Positions 32,947 through 45,899 of a DNA stretch of 64,000 bases are shown here, piece after piece. The notes below the pieces were generated by a model that saw only the letters and a list, made by a program, of their open reading frames with translations, was not told the DNA's origin and did not search any database. Position numbers and translations under genes: made by a program. The DNA comes from Paraphysomonas bandaiensis (Eukaryota; Chrysophyceae), in NCBI GenBank assembly GCA_965644295.1, contig CBFFRP010000200.1:186001-250000 (forward strand), in the 5' to 3' direction. The first letter of the stretch is position 1, and each line of letters starts with the position of its first letter.

Positions 32947-35900
32947 TCACCGCCTACAGTCCAGTACAATACCATCACCCAAACGGCTCCCAGTATACTC
33001 GGGCTTAATACATAGTCATTAGATGAAATACTCGATATATATCTTACTCACATTGTAAACTTTTCGACAACTCTCACAAAAATTCTCTTTCTCGAAATAA
33101 TTGCTTTCAAGTATATGACTTGTGCCCTTTCGAATCTTTGCAGCCTTGCTATACGCTTCATTCCACTCATTGAGAGGTATCTATAAATATTTTCGTAAAA
33201 CAATTATGTCAACACAAACGTAAAACATACTTGCTTGCTCTTTGCAATCAAAGTCGAATACTCCTTCATATATGTGTGAGAAAGCTAAGATAAAAACGTT
33301 AGCCTCGAATACGATTCGAACGTGAAAATAAACACCTGATACTTGAAGAGATCATTACCACCGTAACAATATATCTGCTCATCGAGGTCATATGCATAAC
33401 CATCTACCAGAGATACTATTCTCTTGGTGTGATGAGCGGAATGAGTTTGTTCCTAGTCGCATGACAATTAAAAATCAATATCTTACATAATTCTACGTAC
33501 TTGGTCAAACTCTTGATTTTCAATAACAAGTTGGACAGCTTTTCTATCACACGACGGAACAAACTTGTCGTTCTACAAAATATTACGGCCAAAATATATA
33601 GACACCTACACATACCTTTTTGCACGTTTCCGGTTTAGTGTATGAGTCGAAAAAAGTGTACAACGTCTTGTGATTCATGAACCAACTGTTAACAGCATCT
33701 CGTCTGCTCTTCATCAATAAATTCTTATTGTATAAGAAAAATCGTACCTAACCCAGTCATTACCCGATCCAAGTGGGCCATCATAAGTGAACTCTCCGGA
33801 CTCGATACGATCTGGCATAACATCACAATAATTTACTCACTAACATATGGTAAAAATTCCACACCAATATCTTGACAGTAAGAACAATGCAGACGTGGCC
33901 TCTTCTCAGTCTCATAACTGACATGAAGCGCAGGGATATACTCGTTGGCACACCCCTGACACCATCAATGACAACGTCACCTACGACTAGAGAACGAATA
34001 TTACCTTGGATATTGACGAAATACCCCTGTGAAAGTTTCGACTAGTAGAACGGAACCCCAATCGAGTCAGAGAATTTTCATACTTAAAATCGCTGTCAGA
34101 TAAACTTTAAGCGAATCATCCAGTGATACTTCGTTCTTACCAGCTCCAATCGGCTCCACCGTCACATCCCTAATAGCAATTCATCAGTAAAAGAGTACTA
34201 TAGCACTTTTCACGGCATACCCAGTCCCACAGTGGGGGCGACTTCTGAACATGATCGAGTAACCCCTTTGGTACTCGACTGGTTTTTTTCGTATCGGTTG
34301 CCCATTTCGAGTTTAGGCACGTGTGATTGAAGGGAATTGCTGTGCGGATGTCACGTCCATCATGCATGCGAGACAGTATTACGGTTTCTAAAGCAGCCTA
34401 TACAAAAAATCAATAACTCATATTCTCAGAGAAACCAAGCACCTGATCAAAGCCGTGACATTGAACATAACCACTCATGGCCACTGCCAGCCAATCAATT
34501 GCAAACGCACGCCCTTCCTCCGAATTTCGATAAAATACAGCGTTGCTGAAAGCAGATCGCATGTTGCCCACCACGACAACTTTATCCTCAGGTACATCTT
34601 CAAGGAATGACTCTAGAGGAAGGTCCAACCACCCTTCAACAAAGTCTTATTACGATAGAGGGAATACTAGAAGGTCAAATTTACACCTGGATTAATGAAC
34701 ATATCGTCATCATTCCAAAATACCCACTCAGAATCAGGATTCTCGAACATTTGGCTCAAAATCATTGGCACTTTGCTCATGACGGCTTGACCATAATGAT
34801 TTTCTCCCAAAGGAGTATCCTAACAATTTGATTAGACAATTCGTGAATATCAACATGGTCCTACCTCAAGAAAACGCGGGCCAAAAAATTGTACATATTG
34901 GTTTGAGAGAATATGGCGATAGCGATATCCATGGCGGTGAGCATAGTACATCTTACTGAGTGTGGAGGGAAGAATATTATCCAGGCTTTCAGCGTCGCCA
35001 TGTGATCCTGATATCATTGTAATTTTCTGTTTCAACGTCGTATACCCACTGCGATGCGCAGGCTTTTCATACGGTCGAGAATCAGTGAGAGAGTGGTAGA
35101 TTCTGGAGCGGGTTGGGGTCTCATATGATAAGTTTCTGTGAGTAATGAGAACAGTTGCAAGAAGTAGAATGTATAATTAACACATGACTCACCCTGTGTT
35201 CCAGCAAAAGTCTAATGGAAAGTCGCTTTTCTCGGCGAATCGGTATCGATTTGGTCCAAGCATCATTTTACGGGGAAACTCCTTCAAAATACTCTGCATG
35301 TTAGCTCGCGCCTTTTCTGTGATGTCGTGACGCAATGAACGGACGGCCTTCTTCCAACCAATTGGTGTGTGTATCGTAGCGCACACATGGCTTGCATACA
35401 CATTCCCATCCCCACAGTGTAATTTAATTGAAGCTTTGTCGTCAGGACCGGAACAGAAACTGGAATGACCACCGTGATCAGAGCCCATCCGAAATTTCGA
35501 GCCGGAGTCCAGTGGTAGGACGCATATATCTGTTGGTGACAGATAACCCACCCCCACTTTTCCTCCCGTGCGCACATTAGCCTCCAGAAGCGTTGGGCGA
35601 GGCTCTAAAAGTGTGAATGTTGGTCGAACTGCGTAATATCTATAGAGATCTAAAAACGTGTTCACCCAACTCTGTACTCCAGGATGACCCAATTTCAAAA
35701 CAAGCAGCATTAGGTCGTGCCAATCCGACACAGATGACAGTTCTCGAGTCTTTTCAAACAAAAGAATCTGCACAGAGTCTGAATCCGAGGACACTTTTGA
35801 AAATAAACGTGCAAAGCTCGGAGAAAAACGTGGAGAGGAAAGAGATGAGAAAGACAGTGACAACAAGGTTGAATCCTTGTAATCTTTATGACTATCGGTA

Positions 35901-36274
35901 ACATCTTTAATAGAACTTAATATTTCGGACACATGTTCATATTTTGGTTGCAAACTCCCAATATTTCTATCAACTGCAGGATCGATAGTGTAGAAGTTAA
36001 CAGCGCTGTTCAATAAGGACTCCATTTCCTTTACAAGATCCCCCCCCATAGCTGCATAGGCCTCTTTACGCATGTATAATTTACACTTAAGAACTTTATT
36101 GCATTCAAGTTCATGTTCTTTCAAGTCTTTCATGAATACAATGGCCTCGTTAGCAGCATCCAGGGATCCGCTGGGGTCATACAGCACATTTATAAGTAGA
36201 ATATGATGAGCGACTGTCATAAGACACAAAGATGCTATCAATATCACACGGAGTGATAGAATGCTACCAGACAT
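32947..36274 (-). CDS. GT34-like glycosyltransferase with signal peptide, 15 exons (879 aa)
   Basis: Exons: 36274-35193, 35135-34865, 34819-34687, 34645-34443, 34397-34221, 34169-34141, 34104-34005, 33955-33865, 33811-33748, 33706-33616, 33572-33501, 33422-33336, 33284-33231, 33180-33052, 33003-32947. Introns are 36-78 bp and frame is kept throughout. A signal peptide (1-22) leads into about 340 residues I do not recognise. A GT34-like domain follows (about 385-600): ITMISG, MYYAHRHGYRYRHI, then WVFWNDDDMFINP, whose acidic cluster matches the metal-binding DxD of galactosyl/mannosyltransferases, and GFDQAALE. The C-terminal 280 residues hold Cys pairs (CSYC, CESC) and may be a separate module. 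A Golgi/ER role is inferred. Small exons make single junctions less certain than the overall model. Confidence 0.75.
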
Positions 36275-37540
36275 TATGAAAGTGATTATACAGAACGAGA
36301 TAATGAGAGTGGAAGCAAGCAGTGGGAGGTGTGTGAGATATGATGCCTGATCCTCATCTCAGTCTACTGTACATACATATACATATACATCCACACGTAC
36401 ATATACCGTATGTAGGGTATACCTCTTCTGTATATCAGACATTGTCTTCCAATCATACTCCGTTTAGAGCAATCATGTGCTTATTATTGGATATGAGACA
36501 GTTGTAGATTCTCATATTCATCACAGCGTAGCTCATGCTCGCTATAAGATATCAGATAGCTATAAGATATAAGTTGCAACTGTTGTATCAGTGTAATTCT
36601 ATGCATATTGTGCTGCAATGGTGCTGTTTGCTACTGCTAATACAAACAATGTATTGCTATTCTTTACCATTCTCCAGCAGTATTAAAACGATCAAACCTG
36701 TACATCACAGCGAGCAAAGAAGATATCAGATATAGGCTTTAGCAAGCAGAGTGTTATCATACCATTAAATAAATGAACATTTACATGCACAATAGGAACA
36801 GTGTTACATATTGCTTTGTAAGAGTCGATATATTACTATCGTACTGAAGCGTTATTTTTGATAGATTGATTCGAATAATATCCATATAGTATGATATGAA
36901 TGCAATAACACAATCTAAAACAGAATATCTTATTACGTATTTGAGTATGCTCTAATGTTGTACTGAATGCCAGGACTTATTGTAACTGTTATGTTGCCCC
37001 TAACCCTGAATGTAGATAGCTTTCACAGGCAACTATTATTCGAGAGTGGTAAAAGTATGTAGTATTGTATATAACACTATATAGCGTCGTTATTGGAGAA
37101 GCAACATGGGTGTTCTGAAGTTCTGATTTTGTGCAAAATATGAAGAGCGTATGTGCCATAGAGTAATACATTTATCCCTTGAAAGTTATATTAACTTTAT
37201 ACTATAGACTTCACATATAGCTGCATATGATTACTTCTTTGCAAACCTCAAGTTGATGTGAGGTGTGATGATTTTCTACTTAGCGCATACGTAAAAAGTT
37301 TGCTGCAAACTGAACATGCCAAAACTTTCATAGAATCATGTTACAAAAACACTATTTTCTTGACAGTCGTGATCACAGAAGCAGTGATATGCAACAACAG
37401 ATATACATAAATGTTACTTAAACGGTATTTACAAGCATCTTTCGTGTCGTTACACTCTATGAACCTCAACACAAAATATAAACAAGCCCTCCCCTATAAA
37501 TATAAGTGTTGCTTGCAGAGCATTCGTAACTATTTCCGGA
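36275..37540. other. Intergenic, no gene seen
   Basis: Upstream of the glycosyltransferase, 36368-36430 is rich in TACATA and GTATAC words like other upstream regions here. The rest is AT-rich with no repeat, RNA or coding signal that I can support. Confidence 0.5.
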
Positions 37541-38256
37541 TCACACTGGACTTGCCTCGATTTCTTGATATGGACATCGCGATACCAATAGTTGATCCAT
37601 AAGGATATTATCTTGTATCCAATACTGTCAAACAATTAAATATGAGAAAAAAAGGTTAAATGTGATACCTGTATCATACTAAGAAAAAACGGCAAAATTA
37701 TTAATGACAAAACTAACTCCAAATCGTCCGACAGAAAAAATTGGGCAAAGAGCCAAGAACTCAACCATCGTAATTCTGACGCCCACACAAGTTCAACGCA
37801 GCTTAGTATTATCTTGCTCAATATTACGGCACTACAAAATACTAACAACTGAGCCAAGTACCACGACGACAGCGCCGGATCTCCATAGTATCCTTGCATC
37901 TCTATACTAGGAATACCATTGTTTCGGGCAGCTCTACTCGCCGCCAATAAAAATGACCATATCAGGAAGATTCCGATACACGTGTCTAACACGTAATTAA
38001 TAACATAAAACGCACACTCATCGCCCTCGTTGTTTGATGTATCGAAATGTGCAAAGAGCCTGGCACTGAAAACATTCCACGCATGAATAAGCAACGACGA
38101 AAACCCTTGCTTTGAAATATCCATGAACCATATTGAAAAAGACCTCCTAGGGGGTTTCTCTATTGACCGTTTGTACACAAGTATAGCATATGCCATCACG
38201 CCAACCATAAACTGCAAAAACAGCGCAAGGCTTCCATCGAGCAAAGAGCACGACAT
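37541..38256 (-). CDS. STIMATE/TMEM110-like multi-pass membrane protein (223 aa)
   Basis: Exons 38256-37669 and 37624-37541, intron 44 bp. The sequence follows the STIMATE/TMEM110 family closely: CSLLDG then a first membrane helix, VYKRSIEKPPRRSFSIWFMDISKQ, HAWNVFSA, the ECAFYVINYVLDTCIG helix, GYYGDP, and two later helices ending in SMIQYWIQDNILMD. In animals STIMATE is an ER-plasma membrane junction protein that promotes STIM-Orai store-operated calcium entry; homologues in fungi and protists are vacuolar/ER proteins of unclear role. Four to five membrane segments are visible. The intron restores the conserved Tyr-Trp-Ile-Gln-Asp tail, supporting the splice model. Confidence 0.87.
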
Positions 38257-38604
38257 AGTCAGTGTAACTACTAGAATGCCAACTGAATCCCAGAGAAAGA
38301 CAGCACTAACAGAGTTTTGTTCAGTACTGCATGGATGGACTGTGATAACCTCAATCTATTGCGAACGACTCCTTTACATGCAATCTAACGGCAGCTGCTG
38401 CTGGCCCAAGAACCACACCCACCATATTGGTGACAGCTGCGGCCTTAATCACGTACACATTGTTGCCTATTTTTTACCCATACAGCACCTAGATATCGAG
38501 GATATTTTGAATTGCAACTCCCAAAAATGGCATTTTGAAAGAAATATTGAGATATTTACAGCATCCAGCTGCTTGATATGCAGTCTGGATCTACATATAT
38601 GGCT

Positions 38605-38635
<31 letters not shown>

Positions 38636-38658
38636 CAGCTACAGCATGCCCCACAGCG
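38257..38658. promoter_or_regulatory. Divergent upstream region, STIMATE-like / dual-specificity phosphatase
   Basis: 402 bp between start codons, including an (AT)n run at about 38610-38635 just before the phosphatase ATG. A plus-strand ORF running through it overlaps the STIMATE-like gene antisense and has no family features, so it was not called. Confidence 0.45.
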
Positions 38659-39561
38659 ATGGATAGTAAACCCAAGAAGCCTTGGAGAAAAGACCGAGTT
38701 GCTGTGAAGCAGGAAAGGTTAGAAGCTGATAAAATACTCGGCTGCGGGAGAATTAAGACCCAGCGGTCCACAGCTATGGCGATAGTGTTTTGCTATGAAG
38801 CAGATAACATCATTGATAAGCGGATTAGATCTTTGGACGGATTAGATGGTGCTGATGTATTTGCTGAGGCACAACACGCAGTAGATCGTTTTCGTCAGGC
38901 GGTAACGAATGATTCTTCAGAGTCGGAAGTGGAAAATGCTCGTTGCGCTGCGATGACTGCTCTTCGTGTAGCTGGTCTGGAGTCTGATGTGCGTACTGCC
39001 CTGCATCGGTCGCCACCTGGTAAGTGGCCGGTGATGCACGAAATTGTTCCTCGAGTGTGGTGCGGGGGTTGGGTAGCGCTAAATGATTCGTGTAGATCGC
39101 TTCGACAAAAAGGAATCACCCGCGTAATTTCCGTTGTGTCAGGAGAAAATAAACGTACACTTCCAGCCGACGTTGCTGTGGAGCATATGCATATTCCATG
39201 CCACGATAAGGTTGAGTCTAATCTCCTTCTCTATTTCCCAATGATTGTGAAGTTTATTGAGCGCTCCCTTGATCCCTGCCAAACAGGAGGTGAACAATCC
39301 GTGTATATTCACTGCGGGGCGGGTATTTCTAGGGCACCCACAGCTGTTATTGCATGGCTAATGTACCGGTATAAACTGACTGCTGCTCATGGACTGGCGA
39401 TTGTACGTGGTGCCAGGCCAATGGCAAGGCCTAATATTGGTTTCGTGAAGCAGTTAAAGGAATGGGAGGGAATCTTAAGTTCCAGCTCTTATGATATCAC
39501 TTGTGACAGCGAGGTATCAGATGTTTTGTTAAATGTCATCGCCAAATGTGAAGACGTTTAA
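38659..39561 (+). CDS. Dual-specificity protein phosphatase (300 aa)
   Basis: Intronless. The C-terminal half (about 130-285) is a DSP domain: VPRVWCGGWVALND, the HIPCHDKVESNLL loop with the general-acid Asp (about 183), and the P-loop HCGAGISRAPT with catalytic Cys219, followed by VIAWLM and ARPMARPNIGFVKQL. This is the HCxxGxSR signature of cysteine phosphatases. The N-terminal 125 residues are basic, then helical, with no domain I recognise. Start at MDSKPKK (38659), since the upstream in-frame ATG reads through an (AT)n repeat. Substrate unknown; lack of a leader suggests cytosol or nucleus. Confidence 0.9.
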   Translation: MDSKPKKPWRKDRVAVKQERLEADKILGCGRIKTQRSTAMAIVFCYEADNIIDKRIRSLDGLDGADVFAEAQHAVDRFRQAVTNDSSESEVENARCAAMTALRVAGLESDVRTALHRSPPGKWPVMHEIVPRVWCGGWVALNDSCRSLRQKGITRVISVVSGENKRTLPADVAVEHMHIPCHDKVESNLLLYFPMIVKFIERSLDPCQTGGEQSVYIHCGAGISRAPTAVIAWLMYRYKLTAAHGLAIVRGARPMARPNIGFVKQLKEWEGILSSSSYDITCDSEVSDVLLNVIAKCEDV

Positions 39562-40825
39562 CTATCATTAAAAAATTTGAAGCACACATAGCGAAACATG
39601 CCTGCATAACATGTAACTCTATCGTATCCGAATCACGCTGTGGTTGATGGGAATATATATATGTAGATGTCTATTTTTTGAAAATGTAGTTGATTTGTAT
39701 TATTGTGACTAAGAGTCATTCGAGGATGACGGCCTTCTTGGCAGCCGTGTGTTTATTATTTTGTTCTGTACGTAGCTGCATTATATATTATGAAATTAAC
39801 AAATACCTGTAAGTAAATTACGTATTTAAAATGCATGTGATTCGTTGATTTCAATACACATAACAGTATTACCAGAGAAGTATTCTTATTCCTTGATCGT
39901 GGAACTCTTGATAAATAGAGTTATGCATTGCTCTGGTTAGACTTCTGTCTTAAGTTGGGGATGTCGTATAGATTCATACTGTATTATTATGAATATCAGT
40001 TGCTTCAAAGTAGAAATGCGTATCAGCTATTTACTTTTCTTTTAATTCGACACTGTCAACTGCTATACAGGCCTGCCAGAAATCTAACCACGTTGTTCCT
40101 AGAAGAATATACAACGTAATGATCTATATAGTAATCAAACGTTTACTACTGGGCCACCAGCATCACGAGCTGTATCACGCGAATTGTAAAGTTGGAAAGC
40201 CTAAAGATGTCAAGATAATTGGTCGTTTGAATGGTACTCACATGAAGCAAAGGGACGTACCCTACACCCTGTACTAGTTGCAATACACTATGTATGTGGT
40301 TCTGGATTCAAATTGATATATACAAGATGATTAAATTGAATATATTTGCTTATAAAGTTAGTGTTGGTACTAGTGAGGCATGATACTATATCTAATGCAT
40401 CAAGGATACATCACTAAATTGGAGTAATATTTATTACAGTGCACTGAATATAGTTAAAAGGGTGTAAAGAGGATGACCTGATGGCATCACTTTTATATTC
40501 TATGTCTTGGCAGGTGCTCTGAAGAAGAATATCTCTGAAGCGGCAATATTACAATAGACCAGTGAAGTACTTGAAGTTGATCGGCGTAAACTTACGAAAA
40601 ATATGTACTTTAAGACGTATTCCAATTGAACACATGAAGCTTGTAAGTACTTGCTGTTCTTTGATGGGTAACCTTATATGCTTTGATGCTACCACACAAT
40701 AGGAAATAATCAACAATCTGTACTAGAACAACTGTGAAGAAATCCGACCAAATAATGATATGGGTTAGCAACTTGCATCATGTACAAGCAACAATAAAGT
40801 ATCACTCTGTGCGCTGATCCCTGAC
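39562..40825. other. Intergenic, no intact gene
   Basis: 3' flank of the phosphatase followed by AT-rich DNA. A stretch at about 40140-40280 translates to GKPKDVKIIGRLNGTH and may belong to the transposon relic to its right, but this is weak. Confidence 0.4.
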
Positions 40826-40966
40826 AAAATTTACTTTCTTCAGCAGGATAAAGATCCGACACAGACTGTGAAGATGGACATGAATTGGTTGCTGGATACG
40901 TTAGTTCGTCATACCGCTGGACAGGCCCTCCTAGGCCCTCTGTTCTTCTCCACATTGCCTCGCTGA
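40826..40966 (+). pseudogene. Tc1/mariner-type transposase fragment
   Basis: One frame reads KIYFLQQDKDPTQTVKMDMNWLL, which aligns by eye with the second catalytic block of Tc1/mariner transposases (QQDN-P-H-T...WL), then breaks at a stop. No inverted repeats or flanking domains could be assigned, so this is a short relic. Confidence 0.55.
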
Positions 40967-41357
40967 TCACCTCCAACCATGTCACCTATCTCCGCTCATG
41001 TTTTTCCTCCACTTCAGAGGCCAATAACACATGCTTTATTTCATATTATTACTGCAATCAATGCTGTGGCCTCAGCGCATATCCTCGTATCATGCTGATC
41101 CTGCATGTACATTATATGATATTGCTTATTTCCCTGAATATTAGCACTTTTCGCTTCTTTCGTCATAAAAATGCAGGTTTATAGCATAAAAAACATCATT
41201 GCTAACAAACTCGATCATTGTCCAATTGGTGTGTATGTATATGAGCAGCGGTGTGTGTGTGTGCTTTATATACGTGTGCGACAGTATCATAGTTGTGGTG
41301 TGGGCTTATTGATCAACGGCGCAGCTGCAGTGTTGTTAATATCAGTCATCATATAGA
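40967..41357. promoter_or_regulatory. Upstream region of the sulfotransferase-JmjC gene
   Basis: Contains TGTATGTATATG and TATATACGTGTGCG words (41225-41285) of the kind seen upstream of other genes here. No ORF supported. Confidence 0.35.
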
Positions 41358-44281
41358 ATGAGGGGCCAATCTGCACCTTCCTACACAGGCCGCTCTAGGA
41401 GGGGGCGATCATCCATAAACTCCGTGACCATTCTACTCACAGCGATGTGAGTGCTTATATACACGTATATATGTGTGTCTGAGTGGTTATTGTCGTACAT
41501 AGGGTCATATTCGCAATATATGTATGTTTCTTCTATGCACCTGCAGTGGAGGTGGGCGCAGAGGTGGGGGCAGAGGTGAGCGCTGAGTTTATGGCCAAGA
41601 CATCTTATGTGTACAACCGTCTGTCCTCTGGACCCTCCCTCAAAGAAAAGGTATGAACACGGAGATGTGTTTGGTCATTAGAGTCATAGTGTTCTGTAGA
41701 TATATGGGATGATACCTAAGCATCCTGTGGAGTTAGATGCCAGTGTATGGAACAATTCAAAGAGTATGGGAAATTCAGGTAGAGAATCAGATAGGGATCT
41801 CCCTGATTGGTCGGAAGAACATCTATCACCGACGAGTATATCTATTAGTTCAGACCCTCTTATAACACTATGTCCTTTGAACTTTAAGGGATACTCACAA
41901 TCGCCACATCTATTTCCCATGTTCAAGGATTTGGTGGGCAGTTCTCGCTGCTCAGGAGGAAGAACGCAACATAAACGTGTTAGTGTAATACGGAAGGAGA
42001 TCCAAGACGCATCTGGAACTCCGGCTGGCCGTGTGGTGTATCCCACTGCATTTTTCTTCCATGAAAGCAGAGTGGGGTCTACTCTGATTGCTAACTTACT
42101 TGGAAGTGATCCCTACAATATGGTGTTTAGCGAATCTGCACCCCCAGCAGAAGTGTTACTGCGATGTGAAGGGTGTAGTCACAAAAGGCAGCTGGAGGTG
42201 TTTCGTCAGGCACTGATGGTGATGGGCCGCAGCCCAGTTCATGAAAGACTGTTTTTCAAGTTCCAGTCTATCACGACTACGAAGATAATGATTGCATTGG
42301 AGGTATGAGGGTCTAGTGTAGATGTATAAGATTGTCCTCATTATGTATTCATATCAATCGTTAGGCATTCCCAGATGTACCTTGGGCTTTTGTGTTCCGT
42401 CAACCAGTGCAGACGATGATGTCTCATCTGGATCCACGGAAAGGAGGGGGTAGGAATGCGCCGTGCATGCGGTCTAGGAGGAAACCGCCAGCGAAGGTAA
42501 GCAACTCTCTCTCTGACAGCGCCCCTGATATCTCCGTTATATTCCAGGTAAAAGATGCCCTAAAACGCGTAGGGGCGTCAGCATCAGCTGATAAAGAGGC
42601 TTGGTAAGTCCATTAGATTACAATATTGCTCTAGATTATAAATGTACAGGTGCGCAGCTCACCTGAACATGCTGTGTGAGCACGCCGTAGAAGCCTACGA
42701 GAAATATGGCGTTTACGATGAGGCGTCTTTGCGGGCAAACTCTCAAGCAGTGCAAGATGGTGTAATTCGAGCTGGCAGGGCTCAGGTAGAAGTGGGAGCA
42801 CAGAGAGGAATTCTTATTGACTACCAGAGCTTGCCTGGTATTATTCCCCGCGTAGTGCTTCCTCTCTTCGGAGTGGAACCATCTGATCAATGGGTGCAGA
42901 ACATGATCACAGAGTCTCAAGAATATTCAAAGGGACGGGGTAAGGGGCCGAAGTCGGGAATATTCAAAGGAGATTCTGCTGACAAAGAGAAGCATGCAAC
43001 GGATGCCATTGAGCAATGGGCTGAAAAGATACTTGCTCCAACCTACGACAAGATGTATGCAACTTTCAGAGGAGTGGTGGAAAAGGAGCTTTCCGAGCCT
43101 ATTCCACGGCAAGAAAATAATGATATTGACTGGAACGCGGTGAAGATAATACCTTCGCGTGGATCACCTAAGTCGGTGTCAACATTTGGACTTCGACGAG
43201 AGACCTCAGCGGCGCGTCTACTCTACAACCCTTTTGAGTCGACCTATAACTCCACTCCCTTTGAGGTAATGTTCGTCGAGCATAGGTTTCGAAAGTATAA
43301 TTACTGTATAATCTGATCTCTGTTTATGTTATTCACTAGTACACAGCATGTCCACCCACACCTGCGCCATCCTATCCCGCGTCGTACCCGATGAAGACTA
43401 TATTGGATCACTGGAATACGGATGATACGACAATACCACCTATGCACTATAGTACGCTCTGCCGGTTTGATTTCCAAACGGAGCAAGAGAAGGCGTTGGC
43501 CTATCGCAATGCGGAGGTCCCATTCATCACTTATAACCATCCAGGTGTGGATGAGGTACGTAGGAAGTGGGCGGACTTTGACTACCTCAATTCACGGGTG
43601 GGACCTAGTACCACATACAGATCTGAGGTATCCAAGGACAACCACTTCATGTACTGGAGAAACGTGAGAGGCTTCACACCCAATGATGGCTCAATATGGA
43701 AACCTCCAACTGGCCATGAATCCTATACCTTTGAGAACTGGCTGACACAGGCAGTTCGTGACCACAACAAAACACTTGACGACCGGGATCATGTATACTT
43801 TAGAGTAAGTTCTTCAGGGCGTCGACACTGGCTTTTTGACGAGCTTCCGTTCTTCAAACCAGAGAAATCGTTATTCATTGTTGAGCCTAGCGAGCAGAGA
43901 GGAATTCACTGTCGTTTCGGGATGCGGTCTGTTATTGCAGAGTGTCACTTTGATGGCAGTCGTAATTTTGTTGCCAGCTTTGGGGGTTTACGAAGGTGGA
44001 TAATTGCTCATCCTAATCAATGCAAGAATTTGGCATTGCTTCCACGAAAGCACCCTTCCGGCAGACACAGTGAGATTGACTGGTCGAAACCTGATTATGA
44101 TAAGTATCCACTTTTTAAGGACGCTCGTGCTTCTGAGATCATCATTAAGCCGGGCGAAGTTCTATATGTACCGACGTTTTGGTTTCACTATATTATATCT
44201 CTTAACATTAACTTCCAGTGTAATACACGATCTGGTGTCAGTCATGAAAATGATAAAGTTATAAGGAAATGTGGGTTTTAA
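41358..44281 (+). CDS. Membrane-anchored sulfotransferase-like / JmjC (2-oxoglutarate oxygenase) fusion (861 aa)
   Basis: Exons 41358-41446, 41503-41650, 41700-42302, 42365-42496, 42548-42603, 42650-43265 and 43340-44281; introns 49-74 bp and phases close. A basic N-terminus then a single hydrophobic helix (VTILLTAMVIFAIYVCFF, about 23-40) predicts a type II Golgi protein. Residues about 195-480 look like a sulfotransferase: HESRVGSTLIANLLG is placed as the PAPS 5'-phosphosulfate loop, FSESAPP follows, and FVFRQPVQTMMS resembles the 3'-phosphate strand. Residues about 690-850 are JmjC/cupin-like: CHFDGSRNF holds the iron-binding HxD (near 750), FGGLRRWIIAHP the co-substrate Arg/strand, and VPTFWFHYI the distal His (near 827). 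Both catalytic centres look intact. Substrates are unknown. Confidence 0.85.
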
Positions 44282-45899
44282 TAAGTGAATAAAGTAGCTA
44301 GCTTGTGAGTTGATTGTGGTATAAAAATATTTTATTTCGGGATGTGATGTCTTGCAATTTGTACCGAATCGTATTCCATATATTTAGTGGACACTAGCAC
44401 AATCGATACAAAATGAGGTAGAGTACTATGCAGCTATGCAGAATCGATCTATATGATAGTTAAAGTCAGCGTAGAGTGCGACTACATCAGTGCAGTTTAT
44501 TGTTTACCTAACTATTCTTTTGTCTAATGTCTGTCTGACTCTTGATGCTCCCAGAATGAGAAGAATAAAGTAGCATGAAAAGCCGAACGAAGTGATGGAG
44601 ATAAAAAGTGCCCTAGCAGCATGAACAATGAAGTGCTAGGATTAATAAATATAATTCTTTCGTGAAAGTACGTTGTGTGCAACAAAGCAAATTGAAGATT
44701 CACGGTAGAGAAAGGTTAATTCAGTGTTTTCTAATACTAGCATGCAAATTTTGGGTGGATTCCGCAAATAAAGTTCTACTTACCATCTAATACTAAAGTT
44801 CGATAACAATAACAAATCCTTCAGTGTAACATCGTTTTGTAAATGACCTTTCTAAAGAGGGCAATATGCAGCATGTCCATAAGGTTACCTAACCTCTTAG
44901 ACCTTCCACCTCTTAGCAATAGACATTCCAATGATAAGAAATGTTGCACAATGTCCGTTCAGGACCTTCTCGAGTTGTACCGTATGTCACTAATAAACAC
45001 AATGTCATCCGTCTAACGCTGATTTCGTGGCTTTCATCTACAGAATAACTTTAATTAGGGTTTCATCTAGGGAATCTTCAAAAATATCCCTTTATAGAGG
45101 AGATTGACCCCTCAATATCAACGGACTCACACCTTTCAGTGGTTTTCTAAGGGATGAGTACCTGAGAGGCTCATTTTATAGACAAAAGAAAATTATTCAT
45201 CCTAATAAACAAGAATGTGTGTTTATACGGTAAACAACTCTGGGCTCTTATGCTGATATGTATAGGTGTGTATGTATACATCTACAGGCTATAGACAATT
45301 AGCCCTTATGGAATGAGTTGATTACAGCATACCAGCATACTTCTTCCTCACTACCTCTACTATGATAGTATCATATGTTCTTCTGAGCTTATGACGTAAC
45401 AGTTGAGCTGTCTTCAGCGCTGACAGGTGTATGTATGTATATGCTATGAGCTTATTATCATACTCTACGCACATACACAGTACCTATAGAGGGTGAAGAT
45501 ATACATGAGGATCGTAGACTATGCATGGATACGCTCCTGTATAGGAAAATACACGGAAATACCGTTCACAGAAGTCCACTTGGAATTCCTACATCCATCT
45601 AGAATTTTTTTCATGTGTCATATTACACACACTCCATACTGGTACTGTAGCTCTATATCACACACTCTGTATGTATGCAGTAGCAGAGTACAGCAGTACA
45701 CTGCTCCGTACACTGTCATAGTAGGTACACTATACAAACTCCACACAATCAGCACGTACAGTACATTCCACTGCAGTCACTGTAAGGAGTTACTGCACTG
45801 TAGCATATAAAACACAGTGTTTATTAGTTTGAACATATCGATCAGAGTTACTCTCTTACGTATAGTACAATATAGTTAATAGCACACTGGATTAGTGAC
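44282..45899. other. Intergenic, no gene seen
   Basis: 1.6 kb without a supported gene. The last 650 bp before the next start carry TGTATG/CATACA clusters (45255-45290, 45428-45485) and may be its promoter. A small ORF at 45493-45810 has no coding features I trust. Confidence 0.45.

Noticed and set aside
33956-33980. Possible 25-bp intron in the glycosyltransferase gene
   Set aside because: A 49-bp intron (33956-34004) with the upstream frame SDSDFKYENS gives a consistent model of normal size.
38123-38707. Plus-strand 194-aa ORF
   Set aside because: Antisense to the STIMATE-like gene and ends within the phosphatase start; no domain.
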